DNA of 51,597 nucleotides from Sphingobacteriaceae bacterium (GTDB lineage Bacteria > Bacteroidota > Bacteroidia > Sphingobacteriales > Sphingobacteriaceae), in assembly GCA_947460875.1 (NCBI GenBank), contig CANHGR010000014.1, forward strand, positions 1 to 51,597, written 5' to 3'. A program made the translations under genes and the position numbers. Every line of letters starts with the position of its first letter. Positions within the stretch are counted from its first letter, which is position 1. The notes below the pieces were generated by a model. The model did not search any database, was not told the origin of the DNA, and saw only the letters and a program-made list of their open reading frames with translations. This document shows, piece by piece, positions 43,043 to 51,469 of the stretch.

Positions 43043-44230
43043 TTAATTTTTAACAATTTTTGTTCTAACCGACGCGTCGGATTTTAAAGACATCATTCCT
43101 GTTGTTAAAACGGTGTCTCCAACTTTTAACCCTGAAGTCACTAGAATTTCTTTTTCAGTTCTAGTATCAGTTTCAACCATTACTTCTTTTGCCTTACCGT
43201 TCTTACTTATAAACACTTTTTTACCCTTTAACACAGGCACGATCGCTTCAGTTGGAATTAAGATAGCATTTGAAATTGTTGACAATGGCAGGTCTATTTT
43301 TGCAAATAAGCCAGGAAGCAGTTCTCCGTTCGGATTAGATGCTCTCGCGCGCAATTGTAAGGTTCGGGTGGAAGCTTCTATCGATGGTTCGACTGCAAAT
43401 ACCGCTGCTTTATAAGTCTTGTTTGAACCTGCAACTGAAAAAGTAAATGACGTGTTCACTTTAACTTGTCCGGAATATTTTTCAGGAACAGAGAATGTGA
43501 GCTTCACAGGATTAATGCTGACTAGATTCGCAATGATTGTTGCAGGAGTAATATAGCCCCCGTTTGAAATAGAGCGTAATCCTATTTTTCCACTGAAAGG
43601 AGCACGAACTTGAGTTTTAGCAATTTGAGCACGTATTAATTGAGTCTGAGCTTGTAACGCTCTTAAATCCGCTAAGGCAACATCATATTCTTCTTGACTA
43701 ATTGCTTCCTTCTTTAAAAGGAGGCCTGCCCGGTTGGAAGTTTCTTCGGCCAGTTTCTGTCTTGTATTCGCCTGGGCAAGTTGTGCCTGCAACTCAGAAT
43801 CGTCTATTTTTAATAATAGCTGCCCTTTGCTAACATTTGCACCTTCTTGAAAATACAATCCTCTGACCAAACCAGAAACTTCAGTACGTATTTGAACTTG
43901 TTCATTTGCTTCAATTGAACCCGAAACTAAGATTGAGTTTGAAAATGAAACTGCTTTGACCACAATTGCATTTACACTTACCGGAGGGCCACCACCGCCT
44001 GGTCCGCCATTTCTTGCGCCGCCGCTTGGTCCGCCGCCTCTTTGACCACCTCCTGCCGCGCTACCACCGCCACCTGCCGCAGCACTTCCGCCTGCACCAC
44101 CACCACCGCCGGGTCTACCACCGCCACCTGCTCCGCCTTGCCCGGTTGAACTATTTTGTGAAAGACGATAGCCTGCCAGTGCACCAAAACCCACAAGAAG
44201 TACTGAGTAAAAAATATATTTGAATTTCAT
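43043..44230 (-). CDS. RND efflux periplasmic adaptor (membrane fusion protein)
   Basis: The 395-residue protein starts with a membrane anchor (about residues 4-22) and then a 50-residue Gly/Ala/Ser tract (about 31-82) before the adaptor core. The core has the lipoyl halves (SGLVRGLYFQEGANVSKGQL near 119 and RAPFSGKIGLRSISNG near 209), an alpha-helical hairpin (about 145-205), and beta-barrel and membrane-proximal domains. The Gly tract is longer than in most adaptors and would be a flexible spacer to the membrane. It is the first gene of the operon, 13 bases before the pump gene. Confidence 0.93.
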   Translation of the reverse strand: MKFKYIFYSVLLVGFGALAGYRLSQNSSTGQGGAGGGGRPGGGGGAGGSAAAGGGGSAAGGGQRGGGPSGGARNGGPGGGGPPVSVNAIVVKAVSFSNSILVSGSIEANEQVQIRTEVSGLVRGLYFQEGANVSKGQLLLKIDDSELQAQLAQANTRQKLAEETSNRAGLLLKKEAISQEEYDVALADLRALQAQTQLIRAQIAKTQVRAPFSGKIGLRSISNGGYITPATIIANLVSINPVKLTFSVPEKYSGQVKVNTSFTFSVAGSNKTYKAAVFAVEPSIEASTRTLQLRARASNPNGELLPGLFAKIDLPLSTISNAILIPTEAIVPVLKGKKVFISKNGKAKEVMVETDTRTEKEILVTSGLKVGDTVLTTGMMSLKSDASVRTKIVKN

Positions 44231-44840
44231 GTCTTATTTATAGCTCTACTAAAATTTAATTCTGTGTAAATATATCGATTGATTAGAAGGTTTTCTAGAT
44301 CTTGAAAACGTCGGAAGATGATCTTCCGCTAGTGACAATCTTATATGGAGTAATTATTGTTGGGTAAAGGTGATCGGAATATTGGCAAAGATTCTTCATG
44401 CTGCTAAATCCATCGTTTTTATAATTATTTTAATTCTTTAACGTTTTCGTTCGTGGTTAGACGGTATGTTCGAGCTAAAGTTTAATTGCTTTTTTAAGGT
44501 TCTTATAAAGATTTATCAATGCATGCTAAACATAGCGTCGAAGAATCTGAAAAGTACTCTGAAGGCCTTTTTTAGCTCATTTTTGACGAATTGTCAATGT
44601 CTAAAAAGCGCCTGACACTTTGGTAAAGTTAAAAAGAAATGCCTAAACACTACTAAAAATAAAAAGTAGCAATCAAATGTAATTCACGATGCCAAAAAAA
44701 AGCTCTTATGCCAAATTTAAATTCTTAATAATTAGCTATTTACTTGTATCAACTATTTTACAGCTCAGTAAATCTCTTATTGATGCATTAAACCGAATTA
44801 AATTATAAAAACTTATTTTTGTTGAAATAATTCTGGCATC
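44231..44840. other. Intergenic region between divergent genes
   Basis: This 610-base region holds the start of the efflux operon (minus) and of the M61 peptidase gene (plus). A perfect dyad is at 44312-44328, described separately. TTGAC-GAATT-GTCAA (44583-44597) is a second small dyad. TATTTTTG (44814-44821) fits the -7 promoter box before the M61 gene (ATG at 44841), but no TTTG is found at the right distance. No small gene is recognised. Confidence 0.5.
44312..44328. promoter_or_regulatory. Perfect dyad upstream of the efflux operon
   Basis: CGGAAGAT (44312-44319), one central G, and ATCTTCCG (44321-44328) form a perfect 8-bp dyad. It lies 82 bases upstream of the adaptor start codon. A single-base centre cannot form a hairpin loop, so a protein operator is more plausible, for example for a TetR-type repressor. 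No such regulator gene is adjacent. Confidence 0.35.
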
Positions 44841-46640
44841 ATGAGAGCGCGGCTATTTCTTAAACTTTTTTTTCTTCTTTTTTCTATGACTCAGTCTGTT
44901 ATTGCAATAGCCCAAAATAAAATTGCTTTTGACGTTTCCTTTTCTGAACCTCAGGCTCATTATGCAGATATTAAAATGGAGATATCTGGTCTGAAGCGAG
45001 ACTTCGTCGATATTAAGATGCCGGTATGGGCACCGGGGTCCTACCTTGTCAGAGAGTTTTCGAAGAATGTTGAAAATGTGGCTGCTGTGAACCAATCTGG
45101 CGACCAAGTTTCAGTAAAAAAAATCAACAAAAATACCTGGCGTATCAATTCTGCCAAATCTGAAAAAATTACGGTCAGTTACAAAATATACGCATTTGAG
45201 ATTTCAGTTCGCACAAGCTTCGTAGATGCCGCGCATGCATTCTTATCTCCAACCGGTGTATTTATGTATGTGGATGGCTTAATAAAAAATCCAGTTACGG
45301 TTACCATCAAACCCTATTCTACCTGGAGTAAGATATCTACCGGAATGGAGCCTCAATTAGGATTGGCTAATACATTTTATGCACCCGACTTTGATATCCT
45401 TTATGACTCGCCAATAGAGATAGGCAATCAGGATATTTTTGAGTTCGATGCTGCCGGCGTAAAGCACGAAGTTGCAATGTATGGAGGCGGTAATTATGAC
45501 AAAGAACGTCTGAAAATTGATATGGCAAAAATCGCCGAAGAGGAAACAAAAATTTTCGGCGAAAATCCTAATAAAAGATACGTGTTTATCATACATAATT
45601 TTACTGCCGGCGGAGGAGGAATAGAGCATTTAAATTCAACTGTTTTAGGGGCTTCGCGATTTGCATACGGAAGTGAAGCCGGATACAAAGGATTTCTCGG
45701 ACTGGTGGCTCATGAGTATTTTCATTTATGGAATGTAAAAAGACTGCGTCCGAAAGCTTTAGGGCCTTTTGATTACGATCAAGAAAACTATACCACCAAC
45801 CTCTGGATAGCAGAGGGCTTCACGTCATATTTCGATAATATGGTTCTTCAACGCGCCGGCTTTAATTCTCCAGATCAATATCTTGCCAATATGGCAAATA
45901 CGATTAGCGCCGTCGAAAATCAACCTGGTGGAAGGGTGCTCCCTGTGAGCGAAGCAAGTTTTGATGCATGGATTCGCTATTATCGGCCCAACGAGAATTC
46001 TGGCAACTCGGGCATCTCTTATTACGATAAGGGGGAAGTATTAGGGATGCTATTTGACCTCGAAATTTTGAACGCTACCAAAGGAGAAAAAGGCTTAGAT
46101 GATGTGATGAAGGCGATGTATGATGAATATTATAAGAAACTTAAGCGCGGATATACCGACGAAGAATTCAGGGCGATGGCCGAAAAGATTGCTGGCAAAT
46201 CTTTAGATAAAATTTACAATGAGTATGTCAACGGAACACAGCTTATTGATTTAAATACCTATGCTAGTTATGCTGGTTTAAGGGCGATAAACGACAATGC
46301 CGGCAAAAGTGAACCCTATTTTGGAATCGCCGCTATTGCAAGGGAGGGTAAAATATTTGTGTCGAATGTGTCGAGGGGAAGCGCTGCTTGGAAATTCGGA
46401 CTAAATACCAATGATGAGCTAATCGCCATAAATAATCAAAGAATATCATCCGTAAATGATCCAGCGTCAATAATTTCTACAAAAAAAGTAGGTGATAAGA
46501 TCAATGTGACCGTGGCTCGAGATGGAATTTTACAAACATTGGAATTGACTTTAGGGGCCAATCCAAATGTAAAATATCGGTTCGAAGCCCTTCGTAATGC
46601 ATCTGCAGAACAGTTGGCCGTAAGAAAAAACTGGCTTTAG
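44841..46640 (+). CDS. M61-family metallopeptidase with PDZ domain
   Basis: The 599-residue protein has a signal peptide (about 25 residues, Ile-Ala-Ile-Ala-Gln) and an N-terminal beta domain (about 28-180). The zinc-binding HEYFHLWNVKRLRP has its His residues at 291 and 295 and Glu at 292, and the third ligand Glu is probably in LWIAEGFTSYFDN near residue 330. A C-terminal PDZ domain (about 490-575, YFGIAAIAREGKIFVSNV) follows. It is a periplasmic or secreted aminopeptidase; the family prototype prefers Gly or Ala at the N-terminus. All zinc residues are intact. Nothing suggests an operon. Confidence 0.93.
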   Translation: MRARLFLKLFFLLFSMTQSVIAIAQNKIAFDVSFSEPQAHYADIKMEISGLKRDFVDIKMPVWAPGSYLVREFSKNVENVAAVNQSGDQVSVKKINKNTWRINSAKSEKITVSYKIYAFEISVRTSFVDAAHAFLSPTGVFMYVDGLIKNPVTVTIKPYSTWSKISTGMEPQLGLANTFYAPDFDILYDSPIEIGNQDIFEFDAAGVKHEVAMYGGGNYDKERLKIDMAKIAEEETKIFGENPNKRYVFIIHNFTAGGGGIEHLNSTVLGASRFAYGSEAGYKGFLGLVAHEYFHLWNVKRLRPKALGPFDYDQENYTTNLWIAEGFTSYFDNMVLQRAGFNSPDQYLANMANTISAVENQPGGRVLPVSEASFDAWIRYYRPNENSGNSGISYYDKGEVLGMLFDLEILNATKGEKGLDDVMKAMYDEYYKKLKRGYTDEEFRAMAEKIAGKSLDKIYNEYVNGTQLIDLNTYASYAGLRAINDNAGKSEPYFGIAAIAREGKIFVSNVSRGSAAWKFGLNTNDELIAINNQRISSVNDPASIISTKKVGDKINVTVARDGILQTLELTLGANPNVKYRFEALRNASAEQLAVRKNWL

Positions 46641-46662
46641 ATATAATCCTATTTTAGCGAGC

Positions 46663-47145
46663 TTAGAAGGTATAGCGTAAAGACATGCCGAGTCCTTCGC
46701 CTTCGAATCCTGTATCTGGAGTTAGGTCGATTGCCGGTTTCCAGTCCAAGGATATATTAATAGGAGCATCAGTGAATTTATAATCCAGTCCCAACGCTCC
46801 GTCTATCTTAAACTTGAAATCACATTCGTCGGTTGCTTTGTCTTTGTGTGATCCAATAGAACCGCCAGCGCCATAATACCAGCTAAGGCCATCTACATTA
46901 GGAAAACTCGTAATCGGCGCATGTACTTCGTATAATCCCGTTAGAACAAAAGTTGAGTAGCTCTTTGTAGAACGTAAGTTTAAAATTGCATCAATTGCAT
47001 GCCTATTGGTAAAGTAAGTTTTGAACGTAATTCCGTTGCTTGCGCCAAATCGTCCGCCAATTGCGCTTTTATATTGCTGAGCGTTTGCATCAATTGAAGC
47101 AAATAGGAATAACGTACCAAAACAGATAAAAACGTATTTTTTCAT
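46663..47145 (-). CDS. Small outer-membrane beta-barrel protein
   Basis: The 160-residue protein has a signal peptide (cleaved near Asn-Ala-Gln, residue 23) and about eight alternating beta strands, such as GGRFGASNGITFKTYFT, YYGAGGSIGSH and GMSLRYTF. It ends in Tyr-Thr-Phe, the expected C-terminal aromatic for outer-membrane insertion. Its size fits an eight-stranded barrel of the OmpA/OmpX type. The function is unknown. Confidence 0.82.
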   Translation of the reverse strand: MKKYVFICFGTLFLFASIDANAQQYKSAIGGRFGASNGITFKTYFTNRHAIDAILNLRSTKSYSTFVLTGLYEVHAPITSFPNVDGLSWYYGAGGSIGSHKDKATDECDFKFKIDGALGLDYKFTDAPINISLDWKPAIDLTPDTGFEGEGLGMSLRYTF

Positions 47146-47279
47146 GCTATGTGTTGTAAAAGGTTCAAAAAGTAGAACCGGAAATTTTATTTGAACAATT
47201 AAACGTTTTGAAAGTTTAGTTGACGAGGTATCTTTAACGATATTAATAGTTGTTTCTGTGAAACTAATTTAAAACGCTT

Positions 47280-49079
47280 TTGTTAAATTTGAGAAAGACC
47301 CCTAATTGGATGTTACCTATAATCCGAATATTCGATCTTCTTCCTATCAGCAAATCTACTTACCCTAAAGACGATTTAGTCTGTGGAAAAGTTGCAGGTA
47401 AATGGAAGTTGTACTCAACAGAAGAATTTGTCACACTTGCAGATGCGTTAAGTAGGGGCCTGCTTTTATTTGGGATCGCCAAGGGAGATACTGTTGCAAT
47501 TATGTCTGCAAACAGACCGGAGTGGAATATTGCCGACTTCGGTATCATGCAGACGGGTGCGGTTGTTGTTCCGATGTATCCCACCTTAGCAGAAAATGAT
47601 ATTAGGTTTATTCTGAAAGATGCTGCAATTAAAACGATTTTTGTAGCTGATAAACTTCTATTCGACAAATTAAATGCGATCAAAAAAGAGTTAGATTCCG
47701 ATCTGAACATCTTCACCTTTGATAAAGTTGATGGGGCTAAAAGCTGGCAAGAGATGCTGGATGCCGGGATGGCAAATGGACAGATTGAGCTAGAAGAATA
47801 TCGAGAAAAGGTTGCTCCCGAAGATACCCTAACGCTGATTTACACATCAGGCACGACCGGAACACCAAAGGGCGTAATGTTGACACATCAAAATCTAGTA
47901 AGCAACGTCGTTTCTTCTTCAGTAATGTATCCAGACGGATTTAAGAAAGCGTTAAGCTTTTTACCTATTTCGCACATCTTTGAACGGATGGTTATCTACA
48001 TGTATTTCTACCGTGGGATTTCCTTGTATTATGCCGAAAGTATGGAAACTATTGTTGCAGATATTGGGGAAGTGAAGCCTGATGGATTTACAACGGTTCC
48101 AAGGCTCCTGGAAAAGGTTTATGATCGAATTGTTGCAAAAGGATCTGAGTTATCTGGAATAAAACGTAAACTATTTTATTGGGCATTAAATCTGGGGTTG
48201 AGATATGAATTAAATGGCCGAAATGGTTGGTGGTATGAGTTGCAGCTCTTTTTTGCAAACAGATTAATTTTTAATAAATGGCGGGCCGCTCTAGGCGGGA
48301 ATATTTTAGCCTTGGTATCGGGTGGAGCAGCATTGCAGCCCCGTTTGGCACGTGTCTTTTGGGCGGCTCAAATACCTGTTTTAGAAGGGTATGGATTGAC
48401 CGAGACTTCGCCTGTTATTGCCGTTAACGGACTTGGAAAAGATGAAGCTTCGTTTGGATCTGTAGGAAAGCCGATAAAAGATGTGGAAGTCAAAATTGCA
48501 GAAGATGGTGAGATACTTTGTAAAGGACCTAACGTAATGAGTGGTTATTTTAACAGGCCCGATCTAACCGCTGAGGTGATTGACTTGGATGGTTTTTTCC
48601 ATACAGGTGATATCGGCATACTAACAGCTGAGGGATTTCTGCGTATTACTGATCGGAAAAAGGAAGTATTTAAAACCGCAGGAGGTAAATATGTTGCCCC
48701 TCAAGCACTTGAAAATAAGTTTAAGGAATCTATATTTATCGAACAGATTATGGTTATTGGTGAGAACCGCCGCTTCCCGGCTGCACTCATTGTGCCTTCA
48801 TTTGATACAGTAAAAGAATGGTGCAAGCGAAAGAATATTCCTTTTACCACTCGAGAAGAAATTTTAGCTAATCCTCAGGTTATAGCTAAGTTTCAAGGCG
48901 AAGTGGATCGGCATAATAAGGATTTCGGACATTGGGAACAGATCAAAAAATTTGCCCTTTTACCTAAAGAATGGACTATAGAGGGAGGAGAGCTTACGCC
49001 GAAGCTTAGTTTCAGAAGAAAAGTAATTCTTGAAAAAAATGCTGTTGTCATCGAGGGGTTGTACGCCTTTCAATCCTAA
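47280..49079 (+). CDS. Long-chain fatty-acid--CoA ligase (AMP-binding)
   Basis: The enzyme activates fatty acids to acyl-CoA via an acyl-adenylate. Motifs in the 599-residue frame are in order: LIYTSGTTGTPKGVMLTH near residue 191 (ATP loop), GYGLTETSPV near residue 371, FFHTGDIG near residue 440, ITDRKKEVFKTAGGKYVAP near residue 457, and GELTPKLSFRRK near the C-terminus, where the last conserved Lys is catalytic. The frame starts with TTG at 47280; an ATG at 47310 in frame (start Met-Leu-Pro-Ile-Ile) is equally plausible and would remove 10 residues. It stands alone and may serve lipid turnover. Confidence 0.92.
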   Translation: MLNLRKTPNWMLPIIRIFDLLPISKSTYPKDDLVCGKVAGKWKLYSTEEFVTLADALSRGLLLFGIAKGDTVAIMSANRPEWNIADFGIMQTGAVVVPMYPTLAENDIRFILKDAAIKTIFVADKLLFDKLNAIKKELDSDLNIFTFDKVDGAKSWQEMLDAGMANGQIELEEYREKVAPEDTLTLIYTSGTTGTPKGVMLTHQNLVSNVVSSSVMYPDGFKKALSFLPISHIFERMVIYMYFYRGISLYYAESMETIVADIGEVKPDGFTTVPRLLEKVYDRIVAKGSELSGIKRKLFYWALNLGLRYELNGRNGWWYELQLFFANRLIFNKWRAALGGNILALVSGGAALQPRLARVFWAAQIPVLEGYGLTETSPVIAVNGLGKDEASFGSVGKPIKDVEVKIAEDGEILCKGPNVMSGYFNRPDLTAEVIDLDGFFHTGDIGILTAEGFLRITDRKKEVFKTAGGKYVAPQALENKFKESIFIEQIMVIGENRRFPAALIVPSFDTVKEWCKRKNIPFTTREEILANPQVIAKFQGEVDRHNKDFGHWEQIKKFALLPKEWTIEGGELTPKLSFRRKVILEKNAVVIEGLYAFQS

Positions 49080-49341
49080 TTCTCTGTTAGATCAACCACA
49101 AACCCGCTGGAAGAAACCCGCGGTTGATCAATGCTATTGACCATTAGCGTTGCTGATCCGTTGTCAGAAACATCTAAAATCAGGTTGCTTACTTTCCTTT
49201 ACGTCTTTTGGCGTAATAATTACTTGCCATCTATTTTTCTTCCGCGCTGTTCAAGTTCTAAGCAAAGGCAGGGGAGATAGATAGCATTAAAATAGCGAAT
49301 ACGACGGCGCCGATTTTGGGCTTTGCTTTAAATCGTCCCAT
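49076..49341 (-). pseudogene. Decayed signal-peptide protein (DUF4251-like end)
   Basis: The minus strand from ATG 49341 reads MGRFKAKPKIGAVVFA then LMLSISPAFA, a clear signal peptide, and then a TAG. After further frame switches come VIITPKDVKESKQPD and, in another frame, LILDVSDNGSATLMVNSIDQ, ending PRVSSSGFVVDLTEN and TAG at 49078-49076. The last part recalls the DUF4251 family of exported Bacteroidota proteins (DNGSA..V.S..R..SYSG). The middle of about 100 codons is missing. At least two shifts and stops make this a relic. It overlaps the stop of the acyl-CoA ligase gene. Confidence 0.6.
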
Positions 49342-49389
49342 GTCTTTTTTATATAGAACGTTCAAATTCTATACGATTGTGTGTGGATG

Positions 49390-49525
49390 GAAATATTGGG
49401 GAATGAAGACGGAAGTGTGAGGACTGAGAACAGAAGTAGGGGTCTGAGAGCTAATACACAAAATCCTTAAACCATTTTCCATAGACCTTTTGCAGACCCT
49501 TTATGCGTTTCGCATAGCGAAACGC
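49390..49525. repeat. Iterated-word spacer and hairpin after the PfkB kinase gene
   Basis: About 49390-49475 is built of words such as GAAGACGGAAGTGTGAGGAC, GGACTGAGAAC and GGGGTCTGAGAGC. GCGTTTCGC (49505-49513) and GCGAAACGC (49517-49525) form a perfect 9-bp hairpin with a 3-base loop, 9 bases after the stop of the minus-strand kinase gene (49534). No T-tract follows on the minus strand, so it may be a 3'-end stabilising structure rather than a classical terminator. Confidence 0.5.
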
Positions 49526-49533
49526 AATACTCG

Positions 49534-50454
49534 CTACTGCTCAATCACAAAGCTGCTAAGCGTGATGAATTGCTTAACGCGAGCTTCAACTTCTTCGTCT
49601 TTCAGACTTTTGATCCTTTCGGTGCCAAATTTTTCAACGCAGAACGAAGCAAGTGCCGAACCGTAAATAATCGCATTCTTCATGTTATTGAAGTTGATAG
49701 TCCCAACTTTAGCCAGGTAGCCGATAAAGCCGCCTGCAAATGTATCGCCCGCACCGGTTGGATCGAACACTTCTGCAAGTGGCAAAGCCGGTGCAGAAAA
49801 GATCAGATCTTCATGGAAAAGGAGAGCTCCATGTTCGCCTTTTTTTATGATAAGGTAGTTTGGGCCCATTTGAAGAATCTTTTTTGCAGCTTTTACAAGC
49901 GAGTACTCACCGGATAGCTGACGGGCTTCTTCGTCATTAATAGTCAGTACATCAACCAGCTTCAATGTTTCAAGAAGATCATTTAGCGCAATGTCCATCC
50001 AAAAGTTCATGGTGTCCATTACAATGAGTTTTGGGCGTTTTGTTAAACGTCCGATAGTAGTTTTTTGGACCTGTGGAGTAAGGTTGCCAAGCATTAGGAA
50101 CTCGCAGTCCTGATAAGAAGCTGGAATAATCGGATCAAATTCAGCCAAAACGTTTAGTTCAGTTGCAAGGGTATCGCGACTGTTCATATCATTATGATAT
50201 TTGCCCGACCAGAAAAAAGACTTCTCTCCATTTTTCACTTGAAGACCTTCGACATCGATACCATGGTCTTTAAATGCCTGAATATCTTCCGAATGGAAAT
50301 CATCGCCCACTACTCCAACAATCTTCACCTTATCATAAAAGTATGAGGCGGCCAAGCTTGCATAGGTGGCGGCACCTCCAACAATTTTGTCTGTTTTTCC
50401 AAAAGGCGTTTCGATGGCATCGAAAGCAACGGTGCCAATAATAACTAAACTCAT
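49534..50454 (-). CDS. PfkB-family carbohydrate kinase
   Basis: The 306-residue cytoplasmic protein has the PfkB ribokinase-like fold. An N-terminal GGAATYASLAASYF near residue 26 binds substrate, TINDEEARQLSG near residue 171 is a family segment, and the signature DPTGAGDTFAGGFIGYLAK near residue 236 contains the catalytic Asp and anion hole. The sugar (adenosine, ribose, fructose or other) cannot be read. It is preceded by tRNA-Asn on the other strand. Confidence 0.92.
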   Translation of the reverse strand: MSLVIIGTVAFDAIETPFGKTDKIVGGAATYASLAASYFYDKVKIVGVVGDDFHSEDIQAFKDHGIDVEGLQVKNGEKSFFWSGKYHNDMNSRDTLATELNVLAEFDPIIPASYQDCEFLMLGNLTPQVQKTTIGRLTKRPKLIVMDTMNFWMDIALNDLLETLKLVDVLTINDEEARQLSGEYSLVKAAKKILQMGPNYLIIKKGEHGALLFHEDLIFSAPALPLAEVFDPTGAGDTFAGGFIGYLAKVGTINFNNMKNAIIYGSALASFCVEKFGTERIKSLKDEEVEARVKQFITLSSFVIEQ

Positions 50455-50559
50455 AAATTCTTACAAATAATGCGCGCAAATATTGGATAAATAATTTAAA
50501 ATCCCGAATATTGCAACCTCGTAAGGGAGAAAGCCTTTAAAAGCTTTCTAAACCGGAAT

Positions 50560-50633
50560 TCCTAAGTAGCTCAGCTGGTTAGAGCATCTGACTGTTAATC
50601 AGAGGGTCCCTGGTTCGAGCCCAGGCTTGGGAG
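50560..50633 (+). tRNA. tRNA-Asn (GTT)
   Basis: The acceptor TCCTAAG (50560-50566) pairs with CTTGGGA (50626-50632). The anticodon stem-loop TCTGA-CTGTTAA-TCAGA gives anticodon GTT, and the T arm is CCTGG-TTCGAGC-CCAGG. CCA is not encoded. A terminator follows at once. Confidence 0.95.
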
Positions 50634-50640
50634 CTAGATT

Positions 50641-50670
50641 AAAAAAGAGGTCATTTCGACCTCTTTTTTT
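50641..50670 (+). terminator. Intrinsic terminator after tRNA-Asn
   Basis: AAAAAAGAGGTC (50641-50652) and GACCTCTTTTTT (50658-50669) form a 12-bp stem with loop ATTTC and a T-run. Confidence 0.9.
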
Positions 50671-50788
50671 GTTTAAAAACCATCATATCTTTCTGTAAAG
50701 AGACATTTTTTGTGGTTGCATCTTTTTATACTTTTTAATCATAGGTTTAAGGTAAAGTTGCAACCCTAAGTCATTTTTAGCTTAGATT

Positions 50789-51469
50789 TTAATGAAGGCC
50801 TAATTTTTCAATTCTATTTCCAACGGTCATTTGTTTCATTTCCGTTTCTAGCGATTGAAAGTCTTCTCTTTGAACTGATTTTAAAATACTTCCTTCACTT
50901 AGCAAATGGATTTCGTCGCACGTATCACTTAGGGTGGAGAAAATATGAGATGATATAATAACAGTCTTTCCGAGCTTTTTTAAGGTATGAATAATCTCTG
51001 TTAAGAGGATGTTACTTTCTATGTCAACTCCGTTAAAAGGCTCGTCAAGTATAAAGTATTCATTACGCTGTAATAAAATGGCTGTTAATGCTAACTTCTT
51101 CTTCATTCCTGTTGAATATGTCGTTGCATATTGGTTTAATGGTAAGTCAAAGATGTTTCTACTTTCAATATCATTTATTGGCATCTTCCTCGCATTACAA
51201 AGCAATTGGATATACTCTTTCCCTGTAATTTTTTCAAAAAAGAACGGCTCTGTAAGCAATAAACCAAGATAATTTTTTAGTGGATTGTGGCTAGAATTTA
51301 TAATCCCGTCATACTTTTCTAATCCTGCTATACACCGAAAAAGAGATGTTTTTCCAGCCCCATTTTTACCTACAATCCCATAAACTTTTCCTTCATCAAA
51401 TTCGATATTGATATTTTTTAGAATCGTATGATTTCCATAACTCATCGTTAAATCTTGAATTGTTATCAT
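50789..51469 (-). CDS. ABC transporter ATP-binding protein
   Basis: The 226-residue protein has Walker A (GIVGKNGAGKTSLF near residue 33), a Q-loop region (LLLTEPFFFEKITG near 72), the signature YSTGMKKKLALTA near residue 119, Walker B (YFILDEPFNGVD near 137), and the switch His (ISSHIFSTL near 172). It drives an integral-membrane permease. Its ATG overlaps the stop of the upstream gene (ATGA at 51469-51466), whose product ends in membrane segments. The family type suggests export of a lipid, peptide or drug. Confidence 0.93.
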   Translation of the reverse strand: MITIQDLTMSYGNHTILKNINIEFDEGKVYGIVGKNGAGKTSLFRCIAGLEKYDGIINSSHNPLKNYLGLLLTEPFFFEKITGKEYIQLLCNARKMPINDIESRNIFDLPLNQYATTYSTGMKKKLALTAILLQRNEYFILDEPFNGVDIESNILLTEIIHTLKKLGKTVIISSHIFSTLSDTCDEIHLLSEGSILKSVQREDFQSLETEMKQMTVGNRIEKLGLH

